64,000 nt of DNA. It comes from Carboxylicivirga agarovorans. GTDB taxonomy: Bacteria > Bacteroidota > Bacteroidia > Bacteroidales > Marinilabiliaceae. Below, piece by piece: positions 8,877 through 17,046 of the stretch. Made by a program: the position numbers and the translations under genes. The stretch spans positions 124,001 to 188,000 of the forward strand of contig NZ_JBNGPA010000001.1 of NCBI RefSeq assembly GCF_050589845.1, read 5' to 3'. Each line of letters begins with the position of its first letter. The first letter of the stretch is position 1. Under the pieces are notes generated by a model. The model saw nothing but the letters and a program-made list of their open reading frames with translations. It was not told the origin of the DNA and searched no databases.

Positions 8877-9290
8877 ATGAAAGTACTTATCTTCTATACC
8901 AAAGAATTCGCTTACACCCCATCTCAGAAGAACCTTGATAACGCCCCGGATCCGGGCGAACCTAAAACATTTAACAATTGCCTGTTGGCCTGTATTCAAA
9001 TCGAAGCAGCAGACGAAGAGAAAGGCATTCGCAGCAGGGAGAAGAAACTGGCCAACCATTTGAAATGGGCAGCACGTAAAAACAACACCACCAACATTGT
9101 ACTTCACTCATTTGCGCACTTATCAGACTCCAAAGCTTCTGTTGATTTCACCCATGCTTTGTTTAACGACGCGCAATCACGGCTTGAAAATGCCGATTAT
9201 CAGGTTGCTCAAACGCCCTTTGGCTACTTTCTGGACCTGAAAATTGATGCTCCCGGCTTTTCACTGGCACGTATCTGGGCTGAACTGTAA
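8877..9290 (+). CDS. Stand-alone threonyl-tRNA editing domain (archaeal tRNA-Thr_ED type)
   Basis: A 137-residue protein consisting of little more than the domain found at the N-terminus of archaeal threonyl-tRNA synthetases, where it hydrolyses seryl-tRNA(Thr). The signature parts are the first strand (MKVLIFYTKEFAYTP), the central NIVLHSFAHLSDSKA with its conserved His and Lys, and TPFGYFLDLKIDAPG, followed by SLARIW. The fold is related to D-aminoacyl-tRNA deacylase. Bacterial ThrRS has a different editing domain, so a free archaeal-type copy would act in trans or on another substrate. It is monocistronic and divergent from the RND operon. Confidence 0.78.
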   Translation: MKVLIFYTKEFAYTPSQKNLDNAPDPGEPKTFNNCLLACIQIEAADEEKGIRSREKKLANHLKWAARKNNTTNIVLHSFAHLSDSKASVDFTHALFNDAQSRLENADYQVAQTPFGYFLDLKIDAPGFSLARIWAEL

Positions 9291-9344
9291 GATGTTGGAA
9301 TGTGCGATGTTAGATGTAAGGATGTTGGGATGTAAGGATTGTAG
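9291..9344. repeat. Left arm of inverted repeat around the four-helix gene
   Basis: GATGTT/GGATGT-rich sequence (contains CGATGTTAGATGT). Its imperfect complement lies at 9782-9834, and a 13-base core is exactly complementary. The two arms enclose the broken four-helix-bundle frame, an arrangement like that of 23S rRNA intervening sequences. The repeat begins exactly at the stop of the preceding editing-domain gene. Confidence 0.65.
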
Positions 9345-9416
9345 TAGATCTGCAGATTGAAGAACTAATTTGTATTCTGGTATGAGTAATTTTTCCTAAC
9401 CTATAATAATCTAACA

Positions 9417-9767
9417 ATGAATCAGAAAATCCTGAAAGACAGAACTAAAAAATTTGCCATTGATGCAATTAGCTTAACTGAAGAATTACCTCAAAACTAA
9501 CTGAGTAATCATATAAAATCTCAATTAATCAGATGTCCATCATCTATTGCTGCCAAATACAGAGCCGCATGTTTAGCGCAATCAAAAGCAACATACATTG
9601 CCAAATTAAGTATCGTAATCGAAGATGCTGACGAATGTGAATTTTGGATGGAGATGATTATTGACAAAGAACTAGTGGCAGTAGATTCAGTCGGAAAACT
9701 AATTAATGAAGCACATGAACTTGCATCAATCTTTATAGTAACACGCAAATCTCTTAGAAATAATTGA
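9417..9767 (+). pseudogene. Four-helix-bundle protein (23S rRNA IVS type), interrupted by an in-frame stop
   Basis: Reading in one frame from the ATG at 9417 gives MNQKILKDRTKKFAIDAISL, then TEELPQN, a TAA at 9498-9500, and then in the same frame LSNHIKSQLIRCPSSIAAKY, RAACLAQSKATYIAKLSIVI, EDADECEFWMEMIID and on to a TGA at 9765. This is the full pattern of the S23/IVP four-helix-bundle family (LPxx...NQLIRSxxSIxANYREA in intact copies), about 115 codons. A single nonsense codon interrupts helix 1-2. The gene is therefore inactive unless the stop is read through. It lies between inverted repeat arms. Confidence 0.8.
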
Positions 9768-9781
9768 TAAAATTCATATCG

Positions 9782-9834
9782 TACATCCTAACATCGAATA
9801 TCCAAACATCTAACATCGAATATCCCTACATCCC
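9782..9834. repeat. Right arm of inverted repeat around the four-helix gene
   Basis: ACATCC/AACATC-rich sequence. Its reverse complement aligns with 9291-9344 over about 48 bases with scattered mismatches, including an exact 13-base block (CGATGTTAGATGT). It closes the IVS-like unit. Confidence 0.65.
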
Positions 9835-9885
9835 CTTATTTTCCCGATTCATCCTTATTTTATGAGCTCATGTTGTTAATTACTT

Positions 9886-9893
9886 TACATTTG
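9886..9893 (+). promoter_or_regulatory. -7 element (TACATTTG) of the TonB receptor operon
   Basis: An exact match to the Bacteroidota -7 consensus TAnnTTTG, about 107 bases before the receptor start codon. No convincing -33 TTG is seen at the right spacing. The leader between them contains a 21-codon frame (9905-9970, MKKNYHDMHPFKN...) of unknown significance. Confidence 0.4.
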
Positions 9894-10000
9894 TTGACGG
9901 AGAGATGAAAAAAAATTATCACGACATGCATCCTTTTAAAAACGATGTTGTCATTACCACGATTAATTAACCTATACGAATTACAACCTAAATCTTTTCC

Positions 10001-12313
10001 ATGGATTTAAAAAGACGAATGTGGGCAGTAATTGCTCTATTTTCTCTTGTACTTGCAACAACAACAGCACAGGAGAAATTCACCATTAGCGGCGAAGTTA
10101 TTGATGCTGAAACAGGAGAAGCGCTGATTGGTGTAACCATTTACACAGCTGACAAAACCACTGGTACAATGACCAATACCTATGGCTTTTATTCCTTAAC
10201 ACTTCCCCAGGGAGAACAAACCATTCTTTACAGTTTTGTAGGATACGAAACGCAACAGCGACAAATAGATCTGAAGTCTGATCAAAGTATTAAGATCCAT
10301 CTAAAAACCAACGAAACAGCATTAAGCGAAGTAGTGGTAAGTGCTGAAAAAAAAGATAAAAACATTACAGCTACGCAGATGACGGGAGAAAAGCTGGATA
10401 TGAAAACCATCGATAAACTGCCTGTTTTATTTGGTGAACGTGATGTTTTAAAAACCATACAGCTATTGCCGGGTATTAGCACCGTTTCGGAAGGTGGCAA
10501 TGGTTTTAGTGTACGTGGTGGTTCCATTGATCAAAACCTGATCTTATTGGATGAGGCGCCGGTATACAGTGCGTCGCACCTTATGGGTTTTTTCTCGGTT
10601 TTTAATGCTGATGCCATTAAGGGCATGACAGTATACAAAAGTGGTATTCCTGCCAATTATGGCGGACGAGCTGCCTCAGTACTGGATATAACCATGCGCG
10701 ATGGAAACATGAAGAAGTTTCAGGGATCAGGTGGTATTGGACTATTGGCTTCCCGCCTGACACTCGAAGGTCCTATCATTGAAGATAAGATGTCGTTTAT
10801 TGTATCAGGCAGGCGCAGTTATGCAGACCTGATGGCCAAAGGCGCCAATCAAATTGACAGTGATACCAAAATGTATTTCTATGATCTGAATGCCAAACTT
10901 AATTGGAAAATTAACGATAACAACAGGTTGTTTTTATCAGGCTACTTTGGTAAAGATGATTTCGGATTCGAGGATTTAGGTATGGATTGGGGCAATACAA
11001 CAGCTACATTGCGCTGGAATCACTTATTTAGTTCCCAATTATTTTCTAATACCACAGCCCTATACAGTGAATATGATTATGGCTTCAACTTTGGCGACCG
11101 CGGCAGCATGTCGTCGGGCATTAAAGATGTAAGTCTGAAGCAGGATTTTACCTGGTATGCCAACCCGCAAAACACCATGAAATATGGCTTAAATATGACC
11201 TACCATACTTTCTACCCTGGTGAGTTTTTGTTTGAAGACAATACCATATCAGATATAAAAGTAGCTGAAAAGCAGGCCCTGGAATCGTCAGTATACATTA
11301 GTAATGAACAAAAAATAGGCACAAAACTAACGCTCGATTACGGATTAAGAGCATCCATGTTTAACCAGTTTGGTGCCGGTGAGAACATTACTTATGATGA
11401 TGACAATAATATTGTTGATAAAGAGTATTTCGGTAAGGGAGAAATCATGAAGAGTTATTATGGTCTGGAACCACGTATTGGTCTTAACTATCGTATGAAT
11501 AGCAAAAGCTCATTTAAAGCTTCATATAACCGTATGGTCCAGTACCTTCATTTAATGTCAAACAGTACATCAGGGCAGCCAACCGACACCTGGATGCCAA
11601 GCTCCTTTAACATTGAACCAACAACCGTCAATCAATATTCGCTGGGTTTCTTCCGCAACTTTATGGACAACACCTTTGAGTTCTCGGCAGAAACATATTA
11701 TAAATCAATGAACAACATTAGTGATTACAAGGATGGAACACAGGTAATGCTCAACGAAGATATTGAATCGTACGTATTGCAAGGGGAAGGCCGTAGTTAT
11801 GGAATGGAGCTGTATCTTAAAAAGAAATACGGGGCATTTACCGGCTGGATCAGTTACACCTTGTCAAACACCGATAATAAAATAGAAGGCATCAATGATG
11901 GCGACTGGTATGATTCATCGTACGATAAAACCCATGATGTATCGGTTGTAACCAGCTACCAGTTCACCGACCGTGTTTCTGTATCGGCCAACTGGATATT
12001 CTATACTGGTAATGCAGTAACTTTTCCCAGTGGCAAATACGAGTTTGATGGCAATCAGGTTCCTTATTATACAGAGCGAAATGGTTACCGCATGCCCGAT
12101 TACCACCGCCTGGATCTGAACGTTCATCTCGAAGGTAAGGGGAAAAGCCGTATCAGGTCGAGCTGGGATTTCTCCCTCTACAATCTCTACAACCAGATGA
12201 ATGCGTATACGATTAATTTCCGTGAGAACGAGAATAATCCCAACGTAACAGAAGCAGTCAAACTTAGTCTATTTGGTATTGTTCCATCGGTTACCTGGAA
12301 CTTTAAATTCTAA
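10001..12313 (+). CDS. TonB-dependent outer-membrane receptor with carboxypeptidase-like N-domain
   Basis: A 770-residue outer-membrane transporter. After a signal peptide comes a CarboxypepD_reg-like domain at about residues 30-105 (ISGEVIDAETGEALIGVTIY ending in YSFVGYETQQRQ). The plug domain follows (GERDVLKTIQLLPGISTVSE, VRGGSIDQNLILLDEAPVY), then a 22-strand barrel ending in aromatic VTWNFKF. It belongs to the receptor group that is paired with DUF4249 lipoproteins, and the next gene is exactly that. It is shorter than SusC receptors and lacks an STN domain, so it is unlikely to be FecI-regulated. Substrate unknown. Confidence 0.93.
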   Translation: MDLKRRMWAVIALFSLVLATTTAQEKFTISGEVIDAETGEALIGVTIYTADKTTGTMTNTYGFYSLTLPQGEQTILYSFVGYETQQRQIDLKSDQSIKIHLKTNETALSEVVVSAEKKDKNITATQMTGEKLDMKTIDKLPVLFGERDVLKTIQLLPGISTVSEGGNGFSVRGGSIDQNLILLDEAPVYSASHLMGFFSVFNADAIKGMTVYKSGIPANYGGRAASVLDITMRDGNMKKFQGSGGIGLLASRLTLEGPIIEDKMSFIVSGRRSYADLMAKGANQIDSDTKMYFYDLNAKLNWKINDNNRLFLSGYFGKDDFGFEDLGMDWGNTTATLRWNHLFSSQLFSNTTALYSEYDYGFNFGDRGSMSSGIKDVSLKQDFTWYANPQNTMKYGLNMTYHTFYPGEFLFEDNTISDIKVAEKQALESSVYISNEQKIGTKLTLDYGLRASMFNQFGAGENITYDDDNNIVDKEYFGKGEIMKSYYGLEPRIGLNYRMNSKSSFKASYNRMVQYLHLMSNSTSGQPTDTWMPSSFNIEPTTVNQYSLGFFRNFMDNTFEFSAETYYKSMNNISDYKDGTQVMLNEDIESYVLQGEGRSYGMELYLKKKYGAFTGWISYTLSNTDNKIEGINDGDWYDSSYDKTHDVSVVTSYQFTDRVSVSANWIFYTGNAVTFPSGKYEFDGNQVPYYTERNGYRMPDYHRLDLNVHLEGKGKSRIRSSWDFSLYNLYNQMNAYTINFRENENNPNVTEAVKLSLFGIVPSVTWNFKF

Positions 12314-12323
12314 ACTCCTCATT

Positions 12324-13151
12324 ATGAAATCATATATAATATTTAAAGCCATGTTTTTCCTTTCACTATCACTATTGATTGGAGGCTCACTTCAATCATG
12401 TGAAGAAGTTATTGATGTGGATCTCAACGATGCAGATCCCAAGTTATCGGTTGATGCACAAATAACGCTTGATCAAGCGGCACAGGTTCAATTAAGCTAC
12501 ACAAGCAATTATTTTTCAGCTGAAGAGCCAAAACACGAAGAAAATGCTATTGTCAGCATAAGCGATCTGGATGGTAACAGTGAAACCTTATCGCACCTTG
12601 GCGATGGTCTTTATATTGGTAAATTGATGCGTGGGCAGGTTGGACAGAAATATGAATTAACCATTACTGTTGGAGATAAAATCTATAAAGGTTCAAGCAG
12701 CATGCTAACACCAACTGAAATAATCAACCTGGGTTATGAAAAGTTTGATGGCTTTGGCGGTTCTGATGGTGAAGAAGAATACAACGTTGTGATCACGCTG
12801 AAAAATAATCCTGACGAGGAAAACTACTACCTGATAAAGTATTTTTTAAATGATGAAGAGAAGGAAGATACCTACAGTGTTTGGTCGCATGAATATTTTG
12901 CAAATGAAGAAACCATTGAGTTTACACCTTTGCGTTTTTCATTTACAAAAGAGGATATTGTAACAATTGTAGCCTACTCAATTGATGAGGGCACTTACGA
13001 TTATTATTCAGAATTGGATGAGATCATTGATCAGGACGGCGGAAGTGGCTCCACTCCTTTTAATCCTGCATCCAATATGGGAAAAGATATTCTCGGCTAT
13101 TTCAGAGCCTGGTCATTTGACCAGCAATCGCTTAAAATTGAAGAGGAGTAA
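12324..13151 (+). CDS. DUF4249 surface lipoprotein
   Basis: A 275-residue lipoprotein with lipobox Cys in GGSLQSCEEVIDVDLND. The family hallmark is visible: EEVIDVDL followed by PKLSVDAQIT, then immunoglobulin-like strands (NAIVSISDLDGNSETL, GQVGQKYELTITVGDKIYKG). The ATG at 12324 sits 10 bases after the receptor stop. A longer frame from 12273 would overlap the receptor gene and displace the signal peptide. DUF4249 proteins are thought to act with their cognate TonB receptor at the cell surface in ligand capture, but the ligand is unknown. Confidence 0.88.
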   Translation: MKSYIIFKAMFFLSLSLLIGGSLQSCEEVIDVDLNDADPKLSVDAQITLDQAAQVQLSYTSNYFSAEEPKHEENAIVSISDLDGNSETLSHLGDGLYIGKLMRGQVGQKYELTITVGDKIYKGSSSMLTPTEIINLGYEKFDGFGGSDGEEEYNVVITLKNNPDEENYYLIKYFLNDEEKEDTYSVWSHEYFANEETIEFTPLRFSFTKEDIVTIVAYSIDEGTYDYYSELDEIIDQDGGSGSTPFNPASNMGKDILGYFRAWSFDQQSLKIEEE

Positions 13152-13190
13152 AAAAACAGTAGCCGGAAACAGATACCTGTTTCCGGCTAC
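13151..13190. terminator. Terminator hairpin between convergent genes
   Basis: A perfect 14-bp stem (GTAGCCGGAAACAG, 13159-13172, with complement 13177-13190) and a 4-nt loop. The A7 run that follows the DUF4249 stop becomes a T-run for leftward transcription, so the hairpin mainly ends the BlaI/BlaR1-like operon. In the rightward direction the T-run is poor. Confidence 0.8.
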
Positions 13191-13212
13191 TCATATGCAT
13201 TCTGGGTTAAGG

Positions 13213-15747
13213 TTATTTTATTTTTGTTTTGATAATAATGACACCGTGCTCAGCTTTATCACCGTAAAGATCTTGCGCCGACTTATCTTTAAGTACTGAA
13301 ATTGATTCAATATCTTCAGCATCCAACTCTTCTAAAGAGCCATCATACTCCTCTCCATCAAGAATAATATAGGGCATTTGTTCCCCTGAGAGTCCTTTTA
13401 TCCGAACGTTTTCAGCCTTATCACCACGACGAACCAACAAGTTACTTGTACCGGACAGCTTATCTTTTTCCATTGTGCCATAACCAACGACCAAAACTTC
13501 TTCTGCGGCTTGAGCAGCCTTTGTCTCAATCATGATAACACCATTCTTTGCATCTTCTCCGTATTTCTCAACAGCTTGATCACCTTTTAAGACATTTACT
13601 GATTTTATGTCATCAGCATCAATAGTATTTTCTCGTTGTTTTTCACCATCAATAATAAACAAAGGAGATTCACCATTCTCATCTATCACACTTAATTCTG
13701 AGACACTTATCTGAACATTATCTGATGATTTAAATAAAACCTTTTCTTCATTTTCTTCTTTGGTTTTAACTAAAATAACACCATTCTCAGCTCCTTCTCC
13801 ATAATGCCTGGTTACTTCCGGATCTTTTATGACAGTTACCACATCAATGTTTTCTGGATTGACATTATTAATGTCTTGCTTTTGACCATCAACAACAAAG
13901 ACTGGAGTCGCTTTATTATTGCTTGTAGATTTAATTTTAGCACTTCCGGAATTAAGCTGTCCTTTTTCACCCAAGCCGTTTTTGGTCGTTATTTCAACAG
14001 CGCCGTCTTTGGCTTTTTCTCCATACTTATTAGTGGCTGATTCTCCCTTAAGTACATTCATGCTGGCAATATCATCCGGAGAAATATCTTCTAAATCACC
14101 CATAAACTCCTTACCATCGACTATGTACAATGGCTTCAGTGCCTCAAATTCTGCCTGAGCTTCTTTGGTATAGATTGCAAAAACGCCATTTTTCCACTCT
14201 TTTTTGTCATTCTGCTTTAACTGCTCGATTGTTAATGCTGAAATACGACCTAAATCTTCAACTTTAAGCTTTTCAAGCTCAATAGCCGATATATCGTCTT
14301 TATTAAGGGTAAAAAACGGCATATCAACTCCATCATAATCTAACTTCAGGTGTTTACCCTTTGTTGAGATGGTTACTTTCTCACCCTTAGAATTTGTGAG
14401 ACTAATGCTGTTATTAGCCAACTCATCCCCTTTTAAAGTTTTAGGGCTGCGCCATTGTGCAGCATCTTTCGACACATCCTGAAGCATAAATTCAAACTCA
14501 ATTTGTATGGATTTACCCTTTAAAGATTCAGCCTGTAAAGCAGGTAAAGCTTCAACAACACGTTTAGCCTCATCTTCAAGAAGCTTTGACAGTTCATCTT
14601 GAGAAGGCGTCATTCCTTGCTCTTTACCTGTTTTTTTGGCATAAGCTACCACAACAACCTTATCTAAGGTAATAGCCCCGGCTGATGAGCCAATGTTGAC
14701 ATTATTAACTTTACCCTTATTGTCGACTTTAAAATTTACGGTCACATTGCCCTCAAATCCTGCCACCTGAGCTGCCTTAGGGTATTTTAGTGTCATTGCA
14801 AAGTGCTTTCTCAGGCCTTGTTCGTCATTTATTTCAATATTATCATCTGTTTTAACAACTGTTTTATCGGGGTTTGTAAAAGCCAGTAAAGCAGCTGCCA
14901 CCAGCGGTAATACAAGTAATCCCTTAAGCCATCCTAATATTTTGTTGGTATGTTTTTTATTCATCATTACCAGTCTTTTTTTTGTTAAACTTTGGTTGAA
15001 GTTATTCACCAACTGTAATCGCTTGTTGCTATGTAGTAATTGAAGCAACGAGTACTGGTAGTCCCTGGGTTCATCCGTTGTTCGCACCATCGCGTTGTCA
15101 ACACAGTATTCATGGTTTTGGGCAATTAGCTTACGAAGCCACCACACAAACGGATTCCACCATTGAATGATCAGCAGCCATTCGGCTAGCGAAATATCAA
15201 TTGAGTGTAGTTGAGCACAGTGTTTGCGCTCATGTTCAAGAATCATCTGCCGGTTTATATCTCTCTCCAAATGCTCTGGCAGATAAATGGTACGAAAAAA
15301 TGAAAATGGATTTACATCTTTTCGCTGAAGAAGCACCACGTTGAAACCTTTATATCTCTGATGCTTCCCTCTTTTATTTAAACGGTGGATATAGACATAT
15401 CCCCAAATTAAACGAACGGTCAATAACAAACTAACAACGGCATAAAGTATTAAGCCTATTTGCATCCAATCTATTGGTTCAGGCACAACAATGGCTTCAC
15501 CATAGGTAAGCGGCACATCCATCGTCAATACAAGTGGATTAGTGGCTACCTCTGGCTTAAACAAAAGTGACTTTAACCAAAGTGGCATAGCGAAAACCGG
15601 CACTATCCATGGTACGATAAGAGTAGCCAACAGCCATGCTCTGTTACGGTTAAAAAATTGATCTTTTGCCAATAGCAATACAAACAACAGAACAGAAACA
15701 GCAATGATCCCACCTGTCTTCAATTGTAGTTCGATAAATGTGTTCAT
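13213..15747 (-). CDS. BlaR1-like M56 membrane peptidase with TonB C-terminal domain and four plug-like repeats
   Basis: An 844-residue sensor. Residues 1-120 hold the N-terminal membrane helices. The M56 zinc-protease site HERKH is at 172-176 with a downstream NHEYCVDN glutamate as third ligand. Another membrane helix lies near 270-290 (GLLVLPLVAAALLAF). Outside the membrane come a TonB-C-like domain at about 305-410 (KYPKAAQVAGFEGNVTVNF) and then four copies of a unit resembling the plug of TonB receptors: P-[LVY]-[YFI]-[IV]-[VI]-[LVID]-D-G, a D-I-x-S-[VI]-x-V-[LI]-K segment, and Y-G-x-x-A-x-[DHN]-G-[AV]-[VI]. Typical BlaR1 proteins end in a penicillin-binding domain, absent here. It is coupled to the BlaI-like gene by a TGATG overlap. 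Confidence 0.88.
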   Translation of the reverse strand: MNTFIELQLKTGGIIAVSVLLFVLLLAKDQFFNRNRAWLLATLIVPWIVPVFAMPLWLKSLLFKPEVATNPLVLTMDVPLTYGEAIVVPEPIDWMQIGLILYAVVSLLLTVRLIWGYVYIHRLNKRGKHQRYKGFNVVLLQRKDVNPFSFFRTIYLPEHLERDINRQMILEHERKHCAQLHSIDISLAEWLLIIQWWNPFVWWLRKLIAQNHEYCVDNAMVRTTDEPRDYQYSLLQLLHSNKRLQLVNNFNQSLTKKRLVMMNKKHTNKILGWLKGLLVLPLVAAALLAFTNPDKTVVKTDDNIEINDEQGLRKHFAMTLKYPKAAQVAGFEGNVTVNFKVDNKGKVNNVNIGSSAGAITLDKVVVVAYAKKTGKEQGMTPSQDELSKLLEDEAKRVVEALPALQAESLKGKSIQIEFEFMLQDVSKDAAQWRSPKTLKGDELANNSISLTNSKGEKVTISTKGKHLKLDYDGVDMPFFTLNKDDISAIELEKLKVEDLGRISALTIEQLKQNDKKEWKNGVFAIYTKEAQAEFEALKPLYIVDGKEFMGDLEDISPDDIASMNVLKGESATNKYGEKAKDGAVEITTKNGLGEKGQLNSGSAKIKSTSNNKATPVFVVDGQKQDINNVNPENIDVVTVIKDPEVTRHYGEGAENGVILVKTKEENEEKVLFKSSDNVQISVSELSVIDENGESPLFIIDGEKQRENTIDADDIKSVNVLKGDQAVEKYGEDAKNGVIMIETKAAQAAEEVLVVGYGTMEKDKLSGTSNLLVRRGDKAENVRIKGLSGEQMPYIILDGEEYDGSLEELDAEDIESISVLKDKSAQDLYGDKAEHGVIIIKTKIK

Positions 15748-16118
15748 CAGCTCTGTTTTTTCTTCTCAATAATGTCAATCAATTCCTTTAAGTCTTCCAC
15801 CTTTAATTTGTCCTCGTTAACAAAAAACGAAACCACATTCTTATAGGACGACTCAAAATAGTCAGACACAACATTTTTGATAAACAGTTTACGATATTCC
15901 TCCTTAGTAACCGCCGGATAGTATTCATGCGAATTACCGTAGGAATTATGAGCTACATAACCTTTTTCTTCCAGGCCACGAATGATGGTGCTAAAGGTAT
16001 TATAGTGCGGTTTAGGCTCAGGATGCTGTTTAAGCAAATCCTTTACAAAGCCTTTACCTGCTTCCCATAATATTTTCATAACATCTTCTTCGCGCTTGGT
16101 TAATCGTTTTGTAATCAT
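15747..16118 (-). CDS. BlaI/MecI/CopY family repressor
   Basis: A 123-residue winged-helix regulator (LTKREEDVMKILWEAGKGFV, FSTIIRGLEEKGYVAH) with a C-terminal dimer helix. It is the partner of the M56 sensor encoded directly downstream with a 1-base overlap: in this family the sensor triggers cleavage or release of the repressor. I chose the ATG at 16118 (MITKRLTKREEDVM). The frame continues to 16160 but the extra residues do not fit the family. Inverted ACGAA/TTCGT half-sites lie upstream. Confidence 0.9.
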   Translation of the reverse strand: MITKRLTKREEDVMKILWEAGKGFVKDLLKQHPEPKPHYNTFSTIIRGLEEKGYVAHNSYGNSHEYYPAVTKEEYRKLFIKNVVSDYFESSYKNVVSFFVNEDKLKVEDLKELIDIIEKKKQS

Positions 16119-16161
16119 CTTTATTACATTAATAAAATAGTACCATGAATGTATTGACAAT

Positions 16162-16216
16162 ACGAAGATAACTATTCATTTCGTTTTATCAACTATTTTT
16201 TTCGTTAGCAAACGAA
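16162..16216. promoter_or_regulatory. Candidate BlaI-type operator sites
   Basis: Four ACGAA/TTCGT half-sites upstream of the repressor gene: ACGAA at 16162, TTCGT at 16180, and a compact palindrome TTCGTT-AGCA-AACGAA at 16201-16216. BlaI-family repressors bind short-armed palindromes in their own promoters, so autoregulation is likely. The exact site is inferred. Confidence 0.5.
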
Positions 16217-16276
16217 GTTTTTAGTTAAGACATACCAAAACTCCCTTAAACGGTGAATTACAGGATGGTAAATATT

Positions 16277-16912
16277 TTATGCGAAAAGTGATTTTAATTC
16301 AGTCAACTGTTGTTCATTCAACGCTTTTTGATCTTTTAACAGTGTGGTGAGGGCAGTCATCTTTGCAGCATTCTCCAATACTTCAATTCGGTCAAAAGCT
16401 TGTAATAAAGATTTTCCTACCGCTAAAACACCATGATTTTCCATTAGAATAACATTAGCATTTGAGCTGGCCTTAGCCACATTGCCTGCTAACTTGTCTG
16501 AACCAGGTGCTGCATAGGCGGCTTTTTTCGGATAACCAATAATTGTATAAGCTTCTGCTAAAAGAGTGGTATTTATTGTTTGATTGGTAGTGGCATATAA
16601 GCTTCCCATCGGCGCATGGGCATGTACAATAGCTTGAACATCCGGCCGCTCTTTATAAATAGCCAGGTGCATGCCTGTTTCCATACTCACCCGATTTGTC
16701 GAATCAAGTAAATCACCATCCATTGAAACAATGGCAATTTCACTGGCTTTAATGCGCCCCTTATCTGTTTCTGAAGCTGTGATGGCAATATGGTTATCAT
16801 CAAAACGCAAGCTTATATTACCTCCCAAGGAAGTTGTCAATCCTTTTTTATACAAGCGACGCATCCACTTTGCCACTTCCTTCTTGCTTTTTAAGTAAGC
16901 TTCCTTGTGCAT
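16277..16912 (-). CDS. Class II aldolase/adducin family protein
   Basis: A 211-residue cytosolic zinc enzyme of the fuculose-phosphate aldolase type. The active-site zinc ligands are visible as HAH in AIVHAHAPMGS and the downstream His in MENHGVLAVG. The phosphate/substrate loop TSLGGNISLR and SMETGMH are typical. Members cleave sugar phosphates to dihydroxyacetone phosphate or decarboxylate/dehydrate related substrates. No sugar kinase or isomerase adjoins, so the substrate is open. A -7 element TATTTTTG (16929-16936, minus) lies 16 bases upstream. Confidence 0.85.
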   Translation of the reverse strand: MHKEAYLKSKKEVAKWMRRLYKKGLTTSLGGNISLRFDDNHIAITASETDKGRIKASEIAIVSMDGDLLDSTNRVSMETGMHLAIYKERPDVQAIVHAHAPMGSLYATTNQTINTTLLAEAYTIIGYPKKAAYAAPGSDKLAGNVAKASSNANVILMENHGVLAVGKSLLQAFDRIEVLENAAKMTALTTLLKDQKALNEQQLTELKSLFA

Positions 16913-16928
16913 GAGATATAGTTTTATT

Positions 16929-16936
16929 CAAAAATA
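16929..16936 (-). promoter_or_regulatory. -7 element of class II aldolase gene
   Basis: CAAAAATA on the plus strand, read TATTTTTG on the minus strand, an exact TAnnTTTG match 17 bases before the ATG. No matching -33 TTG at standard spacing. Confidence 0.45.
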
Positions 16937-17032
16937 ATCATCAGAAATTAATAATTAATCCTGAATATTGTGGCTTTTATAAATATTTAAGACAAGTATT
17001 TCTTTTAAAGCAAAATGGATAACGAAAAAAAT

Positions 17033-17040
17033 TATTTTTG
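17033..17040 (+). promoter_or_regulatory. -7 element abutting the amidase start codon
   Basis: TATTTTTG ends only six bases before the ATG at 17047. Since Bacteroidota transcripts start a few bases past this element, the mRNA would begin at or next to the start codon. Confidence 0.5.
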
Positions 17041-17046
17041 TATTCA

